Made by a program: the position numbers and the translations under genes. The notes under the pieces are model-generated. The model ran no database searches, had not been told where the DNA came from, and was given only the letters and a program-made list of their open reading frames with translations. Below are positions 48,790 to 58,000 of a stretch of 64,000 nucleotides of DNA, piece by piece (positions within the stretch are counted from its first letter, which is position 1; every line of letters starts with the position of its first letter). Source of the DNA: Symsagittifera roscoffensis (Eukaryota > Xenacoelomorpha > Acoela > Convolutidae); assembly GCF_963678635.1 (NCBI RefSeq), contig NC_087066.1, forward strand, positions 19,809,996 to 19,873,995. Direction: 5' to 3'.

Positions 48790-50822
48790 GCTACTGCTGC
48801 TCCCTCCTGGACTATCAGATCCCTCAGATTCGTCATAAGGAAAACCTTTTCCTCTTTTGATCTCTTCCTTTCTTCTGAATCATATTCTTCGCGAGTCAGT
48901 CCCATCATGCACCAGGCGAACCTGAGTTGTAACTCTGTTCTTACGTAAGGTACTGCCACGAGAGCATGTATTCTTGGTGTAGTCCTCATTTCTTCATCGA
49001 AATACCTCAACACTACTGCTTTCCATGGTAGGCTCACTAACTGCTCGATCGCTTCCGCCTGTATGTCAGACGACGTCAAAGTCCCGTACGCCTTCTGCTT
49101 GAGGGTGGTGCCTTGCAACATCGTTTCCAGATAACCCTCCATGGCTTTTTCGTCTTCCAGGGCCATCACATACCCTCTAGCCGAGTTTCGGTATTCTAAC
49201 ATCTCCATGTATCCACCGGTGGGTTCATCTATCGACACAGTCTCCGACACTGTCAGTCGGTTGTATTCCACTGGTGTTAGTTGTCCTGCGACACTTCCCT
49301 TTCCATGATTCATGGGAGATGGCTTGAAGTCTTTCATTCTGCTCTCTCCACATTGGCTGATAATTTCCATTTCTAAGGTTGCTCCAGTCAGAGTGCGGTC
49401 ACTCCTTTTGGATTTATAACCGGTTGACTTTATCCCCGCCATGAGAATGGGTGGCACCATCGCTATATCAGTTAATATTCTATCTGTGCCAGACAATTGA
49501 TAATCACCTTGCCCCAAATCCATGACCTCCTCAACTCGTTTCCTTTTCGCTAAGTTACCAGCTTTCATCGATATCTCTGAATCCACCTTCGTCTTTCCAA
49601 CTCTCCTCGGCATCACTCTGCTGCCTAACTTCATTTTCATCGCATTGATTTTATCAATCCTCATTTTTGATCGCATCGTCCCTCTCCTCGTTCTTGACAG
49701 ATACACCACCTCTCCTTCATCGTCCTGCGGTGTCATCTTGATGGGAGAATTCGCTTCACTCTCATCAGTGGCTGAGTCGATCAACAACTCACTCAGTCTC
49801 CCTTCACACTCATCAAGCTTGTCAAGCACTTCTCTCATCAAGGGTTGGTTGAGACCCGTTTTTAGAATAGACTGGGTCCCATAGCTTTGAACCATGGTCC
49901 AGACTTCTTCCATAAACGCCACTCTGTCCAGCTTGCATCCCGCCCTACTCTCGTGGTCTCGGTGATGTACTTCCCATTCTTCTTCGGGCAGCGTTCCCAA
50001 GAAAGGTACTCTGGCTGAGGCCTCTATTCTTCTCCTCCGAGGTGATTCCATGAGGTTTCTCTGGTCGTCATTTCTTGAATTGCCAGGAGGGCTGCTCTCC
50101 GGCAAATTCCGTTTCATTTCCACAAAGGCTGACGGAGGCTCCAGTGTCGAGATGCCTTCATCCGCTGGCTCAGTCGTTTCCAACGTGTCTGCATTATTCT
50201 CAAGGTCACTGAAGATATTGAAATCCAGGCTGGATGTTCCTCCTGTCGATGCCCTGTCGTCTTCCCCACCAGCTTGATCTTGTTGCATGGGTTCTTCGGT
50301 TTGACGGCTTCCACCCTGTCCGTCATCTCCTTCTGACTTATCCTTGTTCGAGCTCGATGGTCCTTGTTCGTCATTGTCGGCTTCTTCCTGGAATCTCGGT
50401 ATGAGCAATGTACCGGCCGATTTATCTTCCTCTTCTCCATGGACCACTTTGATTTCTTCGCAGCCGAAGGGTGCTAGGAAAGTTCTCGTCTGCAATATTC
50501 CTCCCACTTTCATCTCCTTTTTCACACTGGTCAGGATTAATGAGGCTTCAGGCAATTCGGTCCTGCCTCTCATCCTCATCGGAGCTAAGCCTAATTCCTT
50601 CCATTCCTCATCAAATCTTCCAGGCTTGGGAGTCGCGGCGTTGCTTATTCGCCTTCTCGTCGCTTGATCCGTGTATGCAAATCGTGTGTACTGTAACACG
50701 GCGGCATTTCTCCCTACGAAGTATGGATCCATCGTTCCCACGAAATTCTCTACTCTCCTTTCATTGGTTTCGAATGCTCTCAACCTAGGAGTTTGTACCA
50801 CGGAGACTGCTCCGAGCAACAT
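48747..50822 (-). CDS. Retroelement ORF of 691 residues, unknown family (complete copy)
   Basis: It starts with ATG at 50822, in the same frame as the upstream ORF and separated from it only by one TAG and 10 sense codons. Residues 1-150 form a possibly folded segment. Residues about 150-290 are acidic and low-complexity, rich in Glu, Asp, Ser and Gly. Further on are basic clusters (SPRRRRIEAS, AKRKRVEE), then a 150-residue C-terminal part that the truncated second copy lacks. The frame ends TGA inside the start of the next ORF. The composition suggests a structural or nucleic-acid-associated protein, but no domain is recognisable. Confidence 0.7.
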   Translation of the reverse strand: MLLGAVSVVQTPRLRAFETNERRVENFVGTMDPYFVGRNAAVLQYTRFAYTDQATRRRISNAATPKPGRFDEEWKELGLAPMRMRGRTELPEASLILTSVKKEMKVGGILQTRTFLAPFGCEEIKVVHGEEEDKSAGTLLIPRFQEEADNDEQGPSSSNKDKSEGDDGQGGSRQTEEPMQQDQAGGEDDRASTGGTSSLDFNIFSDLENNADTLETTEPADEGISTLEPPSAFVEMKRNLPESSPPGNSRNDDQRNLMESPRRRRIEASARVPFLGTLPEEEWEVHHRDHESRAGCKLDRVAFMEEVWTMVQSYGTQSILKTGLNQPLMREVLDKLDECEGRLSELLIDSATDESEANSPIKMTPQDDEGEVVYLSRTRRGTMRSKMRIDKINAMKMKLGSRVMPRRVGKTKVDSEISMKAGNLAKRKRVEEVMDLGQGDYQLSGTDRILTDIAMVPPILMAGIKSTGYKSKRSDRTLTGATLEMEIISQCGESRMKDFKPSPMNHGKGSVAGQLTPVEYNRLTVSETVSIDEPTGGYMEMLEYRNSARGYVMALEDEKAMEGYLETMLQGTTLKQKAYGTLTSSDIQAEAIEQLVSLPWKAVVLRYFDEEMRTTPRIHALVAVPYVRTELQLRFAWCMMGLTREEYDSEERKRSKEEKVFLMTNLRDLIVQEGAAVACAKRRDALCFIRP

Positions 50823-50852
50823 CCTTCTTATCAGAGGGAATTCAGGGATTGC

Positions 50853-53465
50853 CTACGGTAGCTTCTTGTAATCGCCCCAGTCCTTCGTCTCTTCTCTCAC
50901 TTTGTGATATGCTGCAGTGAGACGAGGTACTCTGGTTATTTCACCATTCGTTTTGTCATAGGGTCTCAGATTCCAAAGCTTTGGAAACACCTCGATGTGT
51001 CCTCTTTCTACTTCTCCCATGCGGTCACGGAAGTGATCGTCAATATTGATGACTGTCATCTCTGGCTCCGATATTTTCGCAAATAACAGATCTTCACTCA
51101 TGAGCTCCCGCAATGTGTGCTGCTCACACCAGTTCAGTGTACTACCGTCCACTGCCGATATGAGGTTCAGGTGCAGCACCGACCTCCTATATGCTTCCAC
51201 TTTAACGTCAGCGAACGCAAACGTGATTGCTGATCCATAGATCACTGTCACGAACTCCGTGACTCCTCTGATCAGCGCCAAGGGATCGGTTCTCATAGCC
51301 AAGCTCAGATCCGTTAATAGCGGCATGCCTCCAACATGTCGTCTAACATCTTCCTCTCTTTCAATCGTCTCGTCTTCTCCCGTTCCAAAGCGATTTTGCT
51401 GTAAGAGATATTGGATAAGAGTGTGTCTCAGGTCTCTTATCTTGTTCCACGAGTCCGTGGATTTCTTCATATCCAAGTTCCTCACTCTCTCTTTCATCTT
51501 CTCTGGACAACGTGCCAGTTCCATTACTCCTCCCAAGTTTCCGTGGGTAATTGCGATCAATGTCAGAAGTCCATCTAGCCGCAGGTTCTGTATTCCATCG
51601 GTGAGCAGTATCACCGGTCCTTTCACGAAGCTCTCCGCTCCGAATGTCACGAACAAGGCTATTAGTTCCACTATCGATACTCTCACTACTGCTTGGAGGA
51701 ATTCCTTTATCAAATAGTGCGAGACTTTCGGGTAAACTTTTGCCAAGAAGGACGCGGTCCATCCGGCTCCCAACCCTTCTAGCATGCTGTCTGTCCTTTC
51801 AAAGCCCTCCTGTCCTTTCACTTCCTGGGCCCAGAAGGTTTCCAGAGTAATCTGACACATTCTGTTCACAAACTCAGCGGTCTTTTCTCCGGCATTTTCC
51901 GCCAGGTTCACCTCCTTCAACAAGTAGGCATGTATCTTCGTGATCATTGCGGGGCCTTGCTGAAAAGCATCTGCACCCAATGCCGCTACTCTAGGGTTCA
52001 GGTGTAGCCACTGGTTGGCTTCCGGCTTGGTTCTCAGAACCATCGCCTCCAGATGAGCTCTCGTCTCTAGTGAATTTTTTCTTCTGGTGTCTTCACTTGC
52101 CACTTCCATTGCTCGGAACCATAAGTCGTTAGACATCGCCGTGATCACTCGATGGTCGTCGTCTATTCCCGGTTTCAGTTTGAGTTGTCGACTGAAATTG
52201 GACAGTTCCAACCCCAGCACTTCGTCCAACACTAACATGTGTAGCGCGTGGTCCTTGAATCCTCTCATCGCGTTTGAGATATCTGACCATACTGCAGGCA
52301 GTTCAGCCTTAAGTGGCCTCAGGTTCTCCATTTCTATCATGCGATTCATGGCTGATATGATCACATCATATTTTCCTTCCGAGAGTAAGGCCACAATTGC
52401 ATACACGAATTTCAGTCCATCCGGGAGATGTGCATATCCCGGAGACAACGCAAATACTACTCTCAATGCCACTTTATTGAATGACCCCTCCTTCGTTGCA
52501 TCCACCACTTCACCCATCGACTCCAGGATGTCTTTTATCGCTGGCCATACTGCATTCTCTGCTGTTGTAGGATCTCTGAGCCTGCTCAGAAAACCTCTGC
52601 TGTGTAGATGGTCATTGATGCCAGCAAACACAATCGTAATTGGGTTCATGTCCGTCTGCCTTTGTACCCCTATAGCCAAAGATACTGATTGCAATAGGTC
52701 TAGGTCGACCGCTGCCAACATTATGACGTCCGGCCAAAACAAAAACTTGGAAGTGTACACGAACTCTGAATTCGCTACTACCATAATCTTGGCCTTCCTC
52801 ATCTCTGCTTTGTCATAGGCGGCGAAGATGGTTTCATCTTTCTTTATCGCTGTCAATCCGCCATATCTCTGGGCATCACCATCTTGGTTCACTAGTTTTG
52901 GGTACACTCTTTCCTTCACATGACCAGGGGGTGTCGTCAGCTGCCTGAATATCTTCACGTGTTGTCCAATCGGCGCTCTCGTCGTCAGGAATCTTCCTGG
53001 TCTCTCTTCACGATTCCCCTCATCATGGTTCAACCTCACATCTTGCAACGGTCTCGCATTCACTGGTCCCATCGTATTGTTAGAGGGCAGTCCCTCCAAG
53101 TCAGCAAATCTCAAGGCCGTCGTGGAGCTGAAATTTATGCTAGCGGCTATCAACCAGTCTACGCCGGTTATTGAGTACAATCTGCTGACGGATAGCATCG
53201 CTCCATTCAGCATCCTCCTTGCATCTTCGATGAAGCTTACTCTCTGGAGATCCAGCTTCATTAGTTCGTCTTTGTATATATGCCAGGGAGACGGTATGGA
53301 TCGCGACCACATCAATGAGTCTCTGCTCGGTCTCTCCTCTCGACTGGTACTCGTCGTCTCCGATCTAGTGTCCGATCTAGATGTGCCTGCTGTCTCTTCG
53401 ATTGGGTTGACAGGTCCTATTCTTCTCCTAGGATGAATAGTCCTCCTCATCGGTGCTTCTCCCAA
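50853..53465 (-). CDS. Duplicate of the C-terminal 870 residues of the 1341-residue ORF
   Basis: It matches residues 472-1341 of the upstream ORF and ends at the same TAG. It lacks the coiled coil and the complete SGNH hydrolase, which lie outside the duplicated unit. No ATG marks the 5' end; the first is at residue 6. The retained part carries an AGINDHLHS motif (about residues 281-289) and long helical stretches. It is a by-product of the tandem duplication and is in frame with the complete 691-residue ORF that follows. Whether it is translated is unknown. Confidence 0.65.
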   Translation of the reverse strand: MGEAPMRRTIHPRRRIGPVNPIEETAGTSRSDTRSETTSTSREERPSRDSLMWSRSIPSPWHIYKDELMKLDLQRVSFIEDARRMLNGAMLSVSRLYSITGVDWLIAASINFSSTTALRFADLEGLPSNNTMGPVNARPLQDVRLNHDEGNREERPGRFLTTRAPIGQHVKIFRQLTTPPGHVKERVYPKLVNQDGDAQRYGGLTAIKKDETIFAAYDKAEMRKAKIMVVANSEFVYTSKFLFWPDVIMLAAVDLDLLQSVSLAIGVQRQTDMNPITIVFAGINDHLHSRGFLSRLRDPTTAENAVWPAIKDILESMGEVVDATKEGSFNKVALRVVFALSPGYAHLPDGLKFVYAIVALLSEGKYDVIISAMNRMIEMENLRPLKAELPAVWSDISNAMRGFKDHALHMLVLDEVLGLELSNFSRQLKLKPGIDDDHRVITAMSNDLWFRAMEVASEDTRRKNSLETRAHLEAMVLRTKPEANQWLHLNPRVAALGADAFQQGPAMITKIHAYLLKEVNLAENAGEKTAEFVNRMCQITLETFWAQEVKGQEGFERTDSMLEGLGAGWTASFLAKVYPKVSHYLIKEFLQAVVRVSIVELIALFVTFGAESFVKGPVILLTDGIQNLRLDGLLTLIAITHGNLGGVMELARCPEKMKERVRNLDMKKSTDSWNKIRDLRHTLIQYLLQQNRFGTGEDETIEREEDVRRHVGGMPLLTDLSLAMRTDPLALIRGVTEFVTVIYGSAITFAFADVKVEAYRRSVLHLNLISAVDGSTLNWCEQHTLRELMSEDLLFAKISEPEMTVINIDDHFRDRMGEVERGHIEVFPKLWNLRPYDKTNGEITRVPRLTAAYHKVREETKDWGDYKKLP

Positions 53466-55065
53466 TCGATCCTGTACGTCTGTTCTCCGACACTGTCAGT
53501 CGGTTTAATTCCACTGGTGTTAGTTGTCCTGCGACACTTCCCTTTCCATGATTCATGGGAGATGGCTTGAAGTCTTTCATTCTGCTCTCTCCACATTGGC
53601 TGATAATTTCCATTTCTAAGGTTGCTCCAGTCAGAGTGCGGTCACTCCTTTTGGATTTATAACCGGTTGACTTTATCCCCGCCATGAGAATGGGTGGCAC
53701 CATCGCTATATCAGTTAATATTCTATCTGTGCCAGACAATTGATAATCACCTTGCCCCAAATCCATGACCTCCTCAACTCGTTTCCTTTTCGCTAAGTTA
53801 CCAGCTTTCATCGATATCTCTGAATCCACCTTCGTCTTTCCAACTCTCCTCGGCATCACTCTGCTGCCTAACTTCATTTTCATCGCATTGATTTTATCAA
53901 TCCTCATTTTTGATCGCATCGTCCCTCTCCTCGTTCTTGACAGATACACCACCTCTCCTTCATCGTCCTGCGGTGTCATCTTGATGGGAGAATTCGCTTC
54001 ACTCTCATCAGTGGCTGAGTCGATCAACAACTCACTCAGTCTCCCTTCACACTCATCAAGCTTGTCAAGCACTTCTCTCATCAAGGGTTGGTTGAGACCC
54101 GTTTTTAGAATAGACTGGGTCCCATAGCTTTGAACCATGGTCCAGACTTCTTCCATAAACGCCACTCTGTCCAGCTTGCATCCCGCCCTACTCTCGTGGT
54201 CTCGGTGATGTACTTCCCATTCTTCTTCGGGCAGCGTTCCCAAGAAAGGTACTCTGGCTGAGGCCTCTATTCTTCTCCTCCGAGGTGATTCCATGAGGTT
54301 TCTCTGGTCGTCATTTCTTGAATTGCCAGGAGGGCTGCTCTCCGGCAAATTCCGTTTCATTTCCACAAAGGCTGACGGAGGCTCCAGTGTCGAGATGCCT
54401 TCATCCGCTGGCTCAGTCGTTTCCAACGTGTCTGCATTATTCTCAAGGTCACTGAAGATATTGAAATCCAGGCTGGATGTTCCTCCTGTCGATGCCCTGT
54501 CGTCTTCCCCACCAGCTTGATCTTGTTGCATGGGTTCTTCGGTTTGACGGCTTCCACCCTGTCCGTCATCTCCTTCTGACTTATCCTTGTTCGAGCTCGA
54601 TGGTCCTTGTTCGTCATTGTCGGCTTCTTCCTGGAATCTCGGTATGAGCAATGTACCGGCCGATTTATCTTCCTCTTCTCCATGGACCACTTTGATTTCT
54701 TCGCAGCCGAAGGGTGCTAGGAAAGTTCTCGTCTGCAATATTCCTCCCACTTTCATCTCCTTTTTCACACTGGTCAGGATTAATGAGGCTTCAGGCAATT
54801 CGGTCCTGCCTCTCATCCTCATCGGAGCTAAGCCTAATTCCTTCCATTCCTCATCAAATCTTCCAGGCTTGGGAGTCGCGGCGTTGCTTATTCGCCTTCT
54901 CGTCGCTTGATCCGTGTATGCAAATCGTGTGTACTGTAACACGGCGGCATTTCTCCCTACGAAGTATGGATCCATCGTTCCCACGAAATTCTCTACTCTC
55001 CTTTCATTGGTTTCGAATGCTCTCAACCTAGGAGTTTGTACCACGGAGACTGCTCCGAGCAACAT
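53428..55065 (-). CDS. C-terminally truncated duplicate of the 691-residue ORF (545 residues)
   Basis: It has the same ATG and sequence as the ORF at 50822 for about 528 residues. It then crosses the duplication junction into the coding region of the next copy in another frame, adds a short unrelated tail (RTGSIGRSTDEED), and stops. It overlaps the 870-residue ORF by 38 bp. It lacks the last about 150 residues of the full-length protein. It is in frame with the preceding 1341-residue ORF across a single TAG. Confidence 0.7.
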   Translation of the reverse strand: MLLGAVSVVQTPRLRAFETNERRVENFVGTMDPYFVGRNAAVLQYTRFAYTDQATRRRISNAATPKPGRFDEEWKELGLAPMRMRGRTELPEASLILTSVKKEMKVGGILQTRTFLAPFGCEEIKVVHGEEEDKSAGTLLIPRFQEEADNDEQGPSSSNKDKSEGDDGQGGSRQTEEPMQQDQAGGEDDRASTGGTSSLDFNIFSDLENNADTLETTEPADEGISTLEPPSAFVEMKRNLPESSPPGNSRNDDQRNLMESPRRRRIEASARVPFLGTLPEEEWEVHHRDHESRAGCKLDRVAFMEEVWTMVQSYGTQSILKTGLNQPLMREVLDKLDECEGRLSELLIDSATDESEANSPIKMTPQDDEGEVVYLSRTRRGTMRSKMRIDKINAMKMKLGSRVMPRRVGKTKVDSEISMKAGNLAKRKRVEEVMDLGQGDYQLSGTDRILTDIAMVPPILMAGIKSTGYKSKRSDRTLTGATLEMEIISQCGESRMKDFKPSPMNHGKGSVAGQLTPVELNRLTVSENRRTGSIGRSTDEEDYSS

Positions 55066-55095
55066 CCTTCTTATCAGAGGGAATTCAGGGATTGC

Positions 55096-58000
55096 CTACG
55101 GTAGCTTCTTGTAATCGCCCCAGTCCTTCGTCTCTTCTCTCACTTTGTGATATGCTGCAGTGAGACGAGGTACTCTGGTTATTTCACCATTCGTTTTGTC
55201 ATAGGGTCTCAGATTCCAAAGCTTTGGAAACACCTCGATGTGTCCTCTTTCTACTTCTCCCATGCGGTCACGGAAGTGATCGTCAATATTGATGACTGTC
55301 ATCTCTGGCTCCGATATTTTCGCAAATAACAGATCTTCACTCATGAGCTCCCGCAATGTGTGCTGCTCACACCAGTTCAGTGTACTACCGTCCACTGCCG
55401 ATATGAGGTTCAGGTGCAGCACCGACCTCCTATATGCTTCCACTTTAACGTCAGCGAACGCAAACGTGATTGCTGATCCATAGATCACTGTCACGAACTC
55501 CGTGACTCCTCTGATCAGCGCCAAGGGATCGGTTCTCATAGCCAAGCTCAGATCCGTTAATAGCGGCATGCCTCCAACATGTCGTCTAACATCTTCCTCT
55601 CTTTCAATCGTCTCGTCTTCTCCCGTTCCAAAGCGATTTTGCTGTAAGAGATATTGGATAAGAGTGTGTCTCAGGTCTCTTATCTTGTTCCACGAGTCCG
55701 TGGATTTCTTCATATCCAAGTTCCTCACTCTCTCTTTCATCTTCTCTGGACAACGTGCCAGTTCCATTACTCCTCCCAAGTTTCCGTGGGTAATTGCGAT
55801 CAATGTCAGAAGTCCATCTAGCCGCAGGTTCTGTATTCCATCGGTGAGCAGTATCACCGGTCCTTTCACGAAGCTCTCCGCTCCGAATGTCACGAACAAG
55901 GCTATTAGTTCCACTATCGATACTCTCACTACTGCTTGGAGGAATTCCTTTATCAAATAGTGCGAGACTTTCGGGTAAACTTTTGCCAAGAAGGACGCGG
56001 TCCATCCGGCTCCCAACCCTTCTAGCATGCTGTCTGTCCTTTCAAAGCCCTCCTGTCCTTTCACTTCCTGGGCCCAGAAGGTTTCCAGAGTAATCTGACA
56101 CATTCTGTTCACAAACTCAGCGGTCTTTTCTCCGGCATTTTCCGCCAGGTTCACCTCCTTCAACAAGTAGGCATGTATCTTCGTGATCATTGCGGGGCCT
56201 TGCTGAAAAGCATCTGCACCCAATGCCGCTACTCTAGGGTTCAGGTGTAGCCACTGGTTGGCTTCCGGCTTGGTTCTCAGAACCATCGCCTCCAGATGAG
56301 CTCTCGTCTCTAGTGAATTTTTTCTTCTGGTGTCTTCACTTGCCACTTCCATTGCTCGGAACCATAAGTCGTTAGACATCGCCGTGATCACTCGATGGTC
56401 GTCGTCTATTCCCGGTTTCAGTTTGAGTTGTCGACTGAAATTGGACAGTTCCAACCCCAGCACTTCGTCCAACACTAACATGTGTAGCGCGTGGTCCTTG
56501 AATCCTCTCATCGCGTTTGAGATATCTGACCATACTGCAGGCAGTTCAGCCTTAAGTGGCCTCAGGTTCTCCATTTCTATCATGCGATTCATGGCTGATA
56601 TGATCACATCATATTTTCCTTCCGAGAGTAAGGCCACAATTGCATACACGAATTTCAGTCCATCCGGGAGATGTGCATATCCCGGAGACAACGCAAATAC
56701 TACTCTCAATGCCACTTTATTGAATGACCCCTCCTTCGTTGCATCCACCACTTCACCCATCGACTCCAGGATGTCTTTTATCGCTGGCCATACTGCATTC
56801 TCTGCTGTTGTAGGATCTCTGAGCCTGCTCAGAAAACCTCTGCTGTGTAGATGGTCATTGATGCCAGCAAACACAATCGTAATTGGGTTCATGTCCGTCT
56901 GCCTTTGTACCCCTATAGCCAAAGATACTGATTGCAATAGGTCTAGGTCGACCGCTGCCAACATTATGACGTCCGGCCAAAACAAAAACTTGGAAGTGTA
57001 CACGAACTCTGAATTCGCTACTACCATAATCTTGGCCTTCCTCATCTCTGCTTTGTCATAGGCGGCGAAGATGGTTTCATCTTTCTTTATCGCTGTCAAT
57101 CCGCCATATCTCTGGGCATCACCATCTTGGTTCACTAGTTTTGGGTACACTCTTTCCTTCACATGACCAGGGGGTGTCGTCAGCTGCCTGAATATCTTCA
57201 CGTGTTGTCCAATCGGCGCTCTCGTCGTCAGGAATCTTCCTGGTCTCTCTTCACGATTCCCCTCATCATGGTTCAACCTCACATCTTGCAACGGTCTCGC
57301 ATTCACTGGTCCCATCGTATTGTTAGAGGGCAGTCCCTCCAAGTCAGCAAATCTCAAGGCCGTCGTGGAGCTGAAATTTATGCTAGCGGCTATCAACCAG
57401 TCTACGCCGGTTATTGAGTACAATCTGCTGACGGATAGCATCGCTCCATTCAGCATCCTCCTTGCATCTTCGATGAAGCTTACTCTCTGGAGATCCAGCT
57501 TCATTAGTTCGTCTTTGTATATATGCCAGGGAGACGGTATGGATCGCGACCACATCAATGAGTCTCTGCTCGGTCTCTCCTCTCGACTGGTACTCGTCGT
57601 CTCCGATCTAGTGTCCGATCTAGATGTGCCTGCTGTCTCTTCGATTGGGTTGACAGGTCCTATTCTTCTCCTAGGATGAATAGTCCTCCTCATCGGTGCT
57701 TCTCCCAATCGATCCTGTACGTCTGTTCTTCGACCTGGCTCGCTGGAGCTTTGTTGCCGGTAATTCGTGACGGCCGGGACCGTACCCAAGCGTGTTTCCA
57801 AGCTAGGAGGCACAAAGGTGGTAATCACCGCGTCACTCACTGTTCCTTCTTCCTTCAGCACTCCTGTGTCAAAGAGTTCTGCTTCCAGCTCGTCCAACCG
57901 CTCTTGGAAGACTCGATTCAACCAAGCTTGTCCTTCCATACTGTCGAAGTGGATGCCATCCGTGGTCAGTCTGGCCTGATCCATGACTCTCAACTCATGT

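Larger units (their letters stand above)
49241..57729. repeat. 4,243-bp tandem duplication inside the retroelement
   Basis: 49241-53486 and 53484-57729 are near-identical; the offset is 4,243 bp throughout. The junction at 53484-53486 shares the 3-bp microhomology TCT with both parental ends. The differences I can see lie just inside the junction (GGTTGTATTCC at 49,259 against GGTTTAATTCC at 53,502). Because 4,243 is not a multiple of three, it breaks the reading frame, producing a truncated 545-residue ORF and an N-terminally truncated 870-residue ORF between two intact ones. Confidence 0.9.

Noticed and set aside
52087-52818. Plus-strand ORF of 243 residues (repeated at 56330-57061), and many similar plus-strand ORFs in 46-64 kb
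   Set aside because: They lie antisense to long coding ORFs with clear protein features on the minus strand; Ser/Leu-rich shadows.
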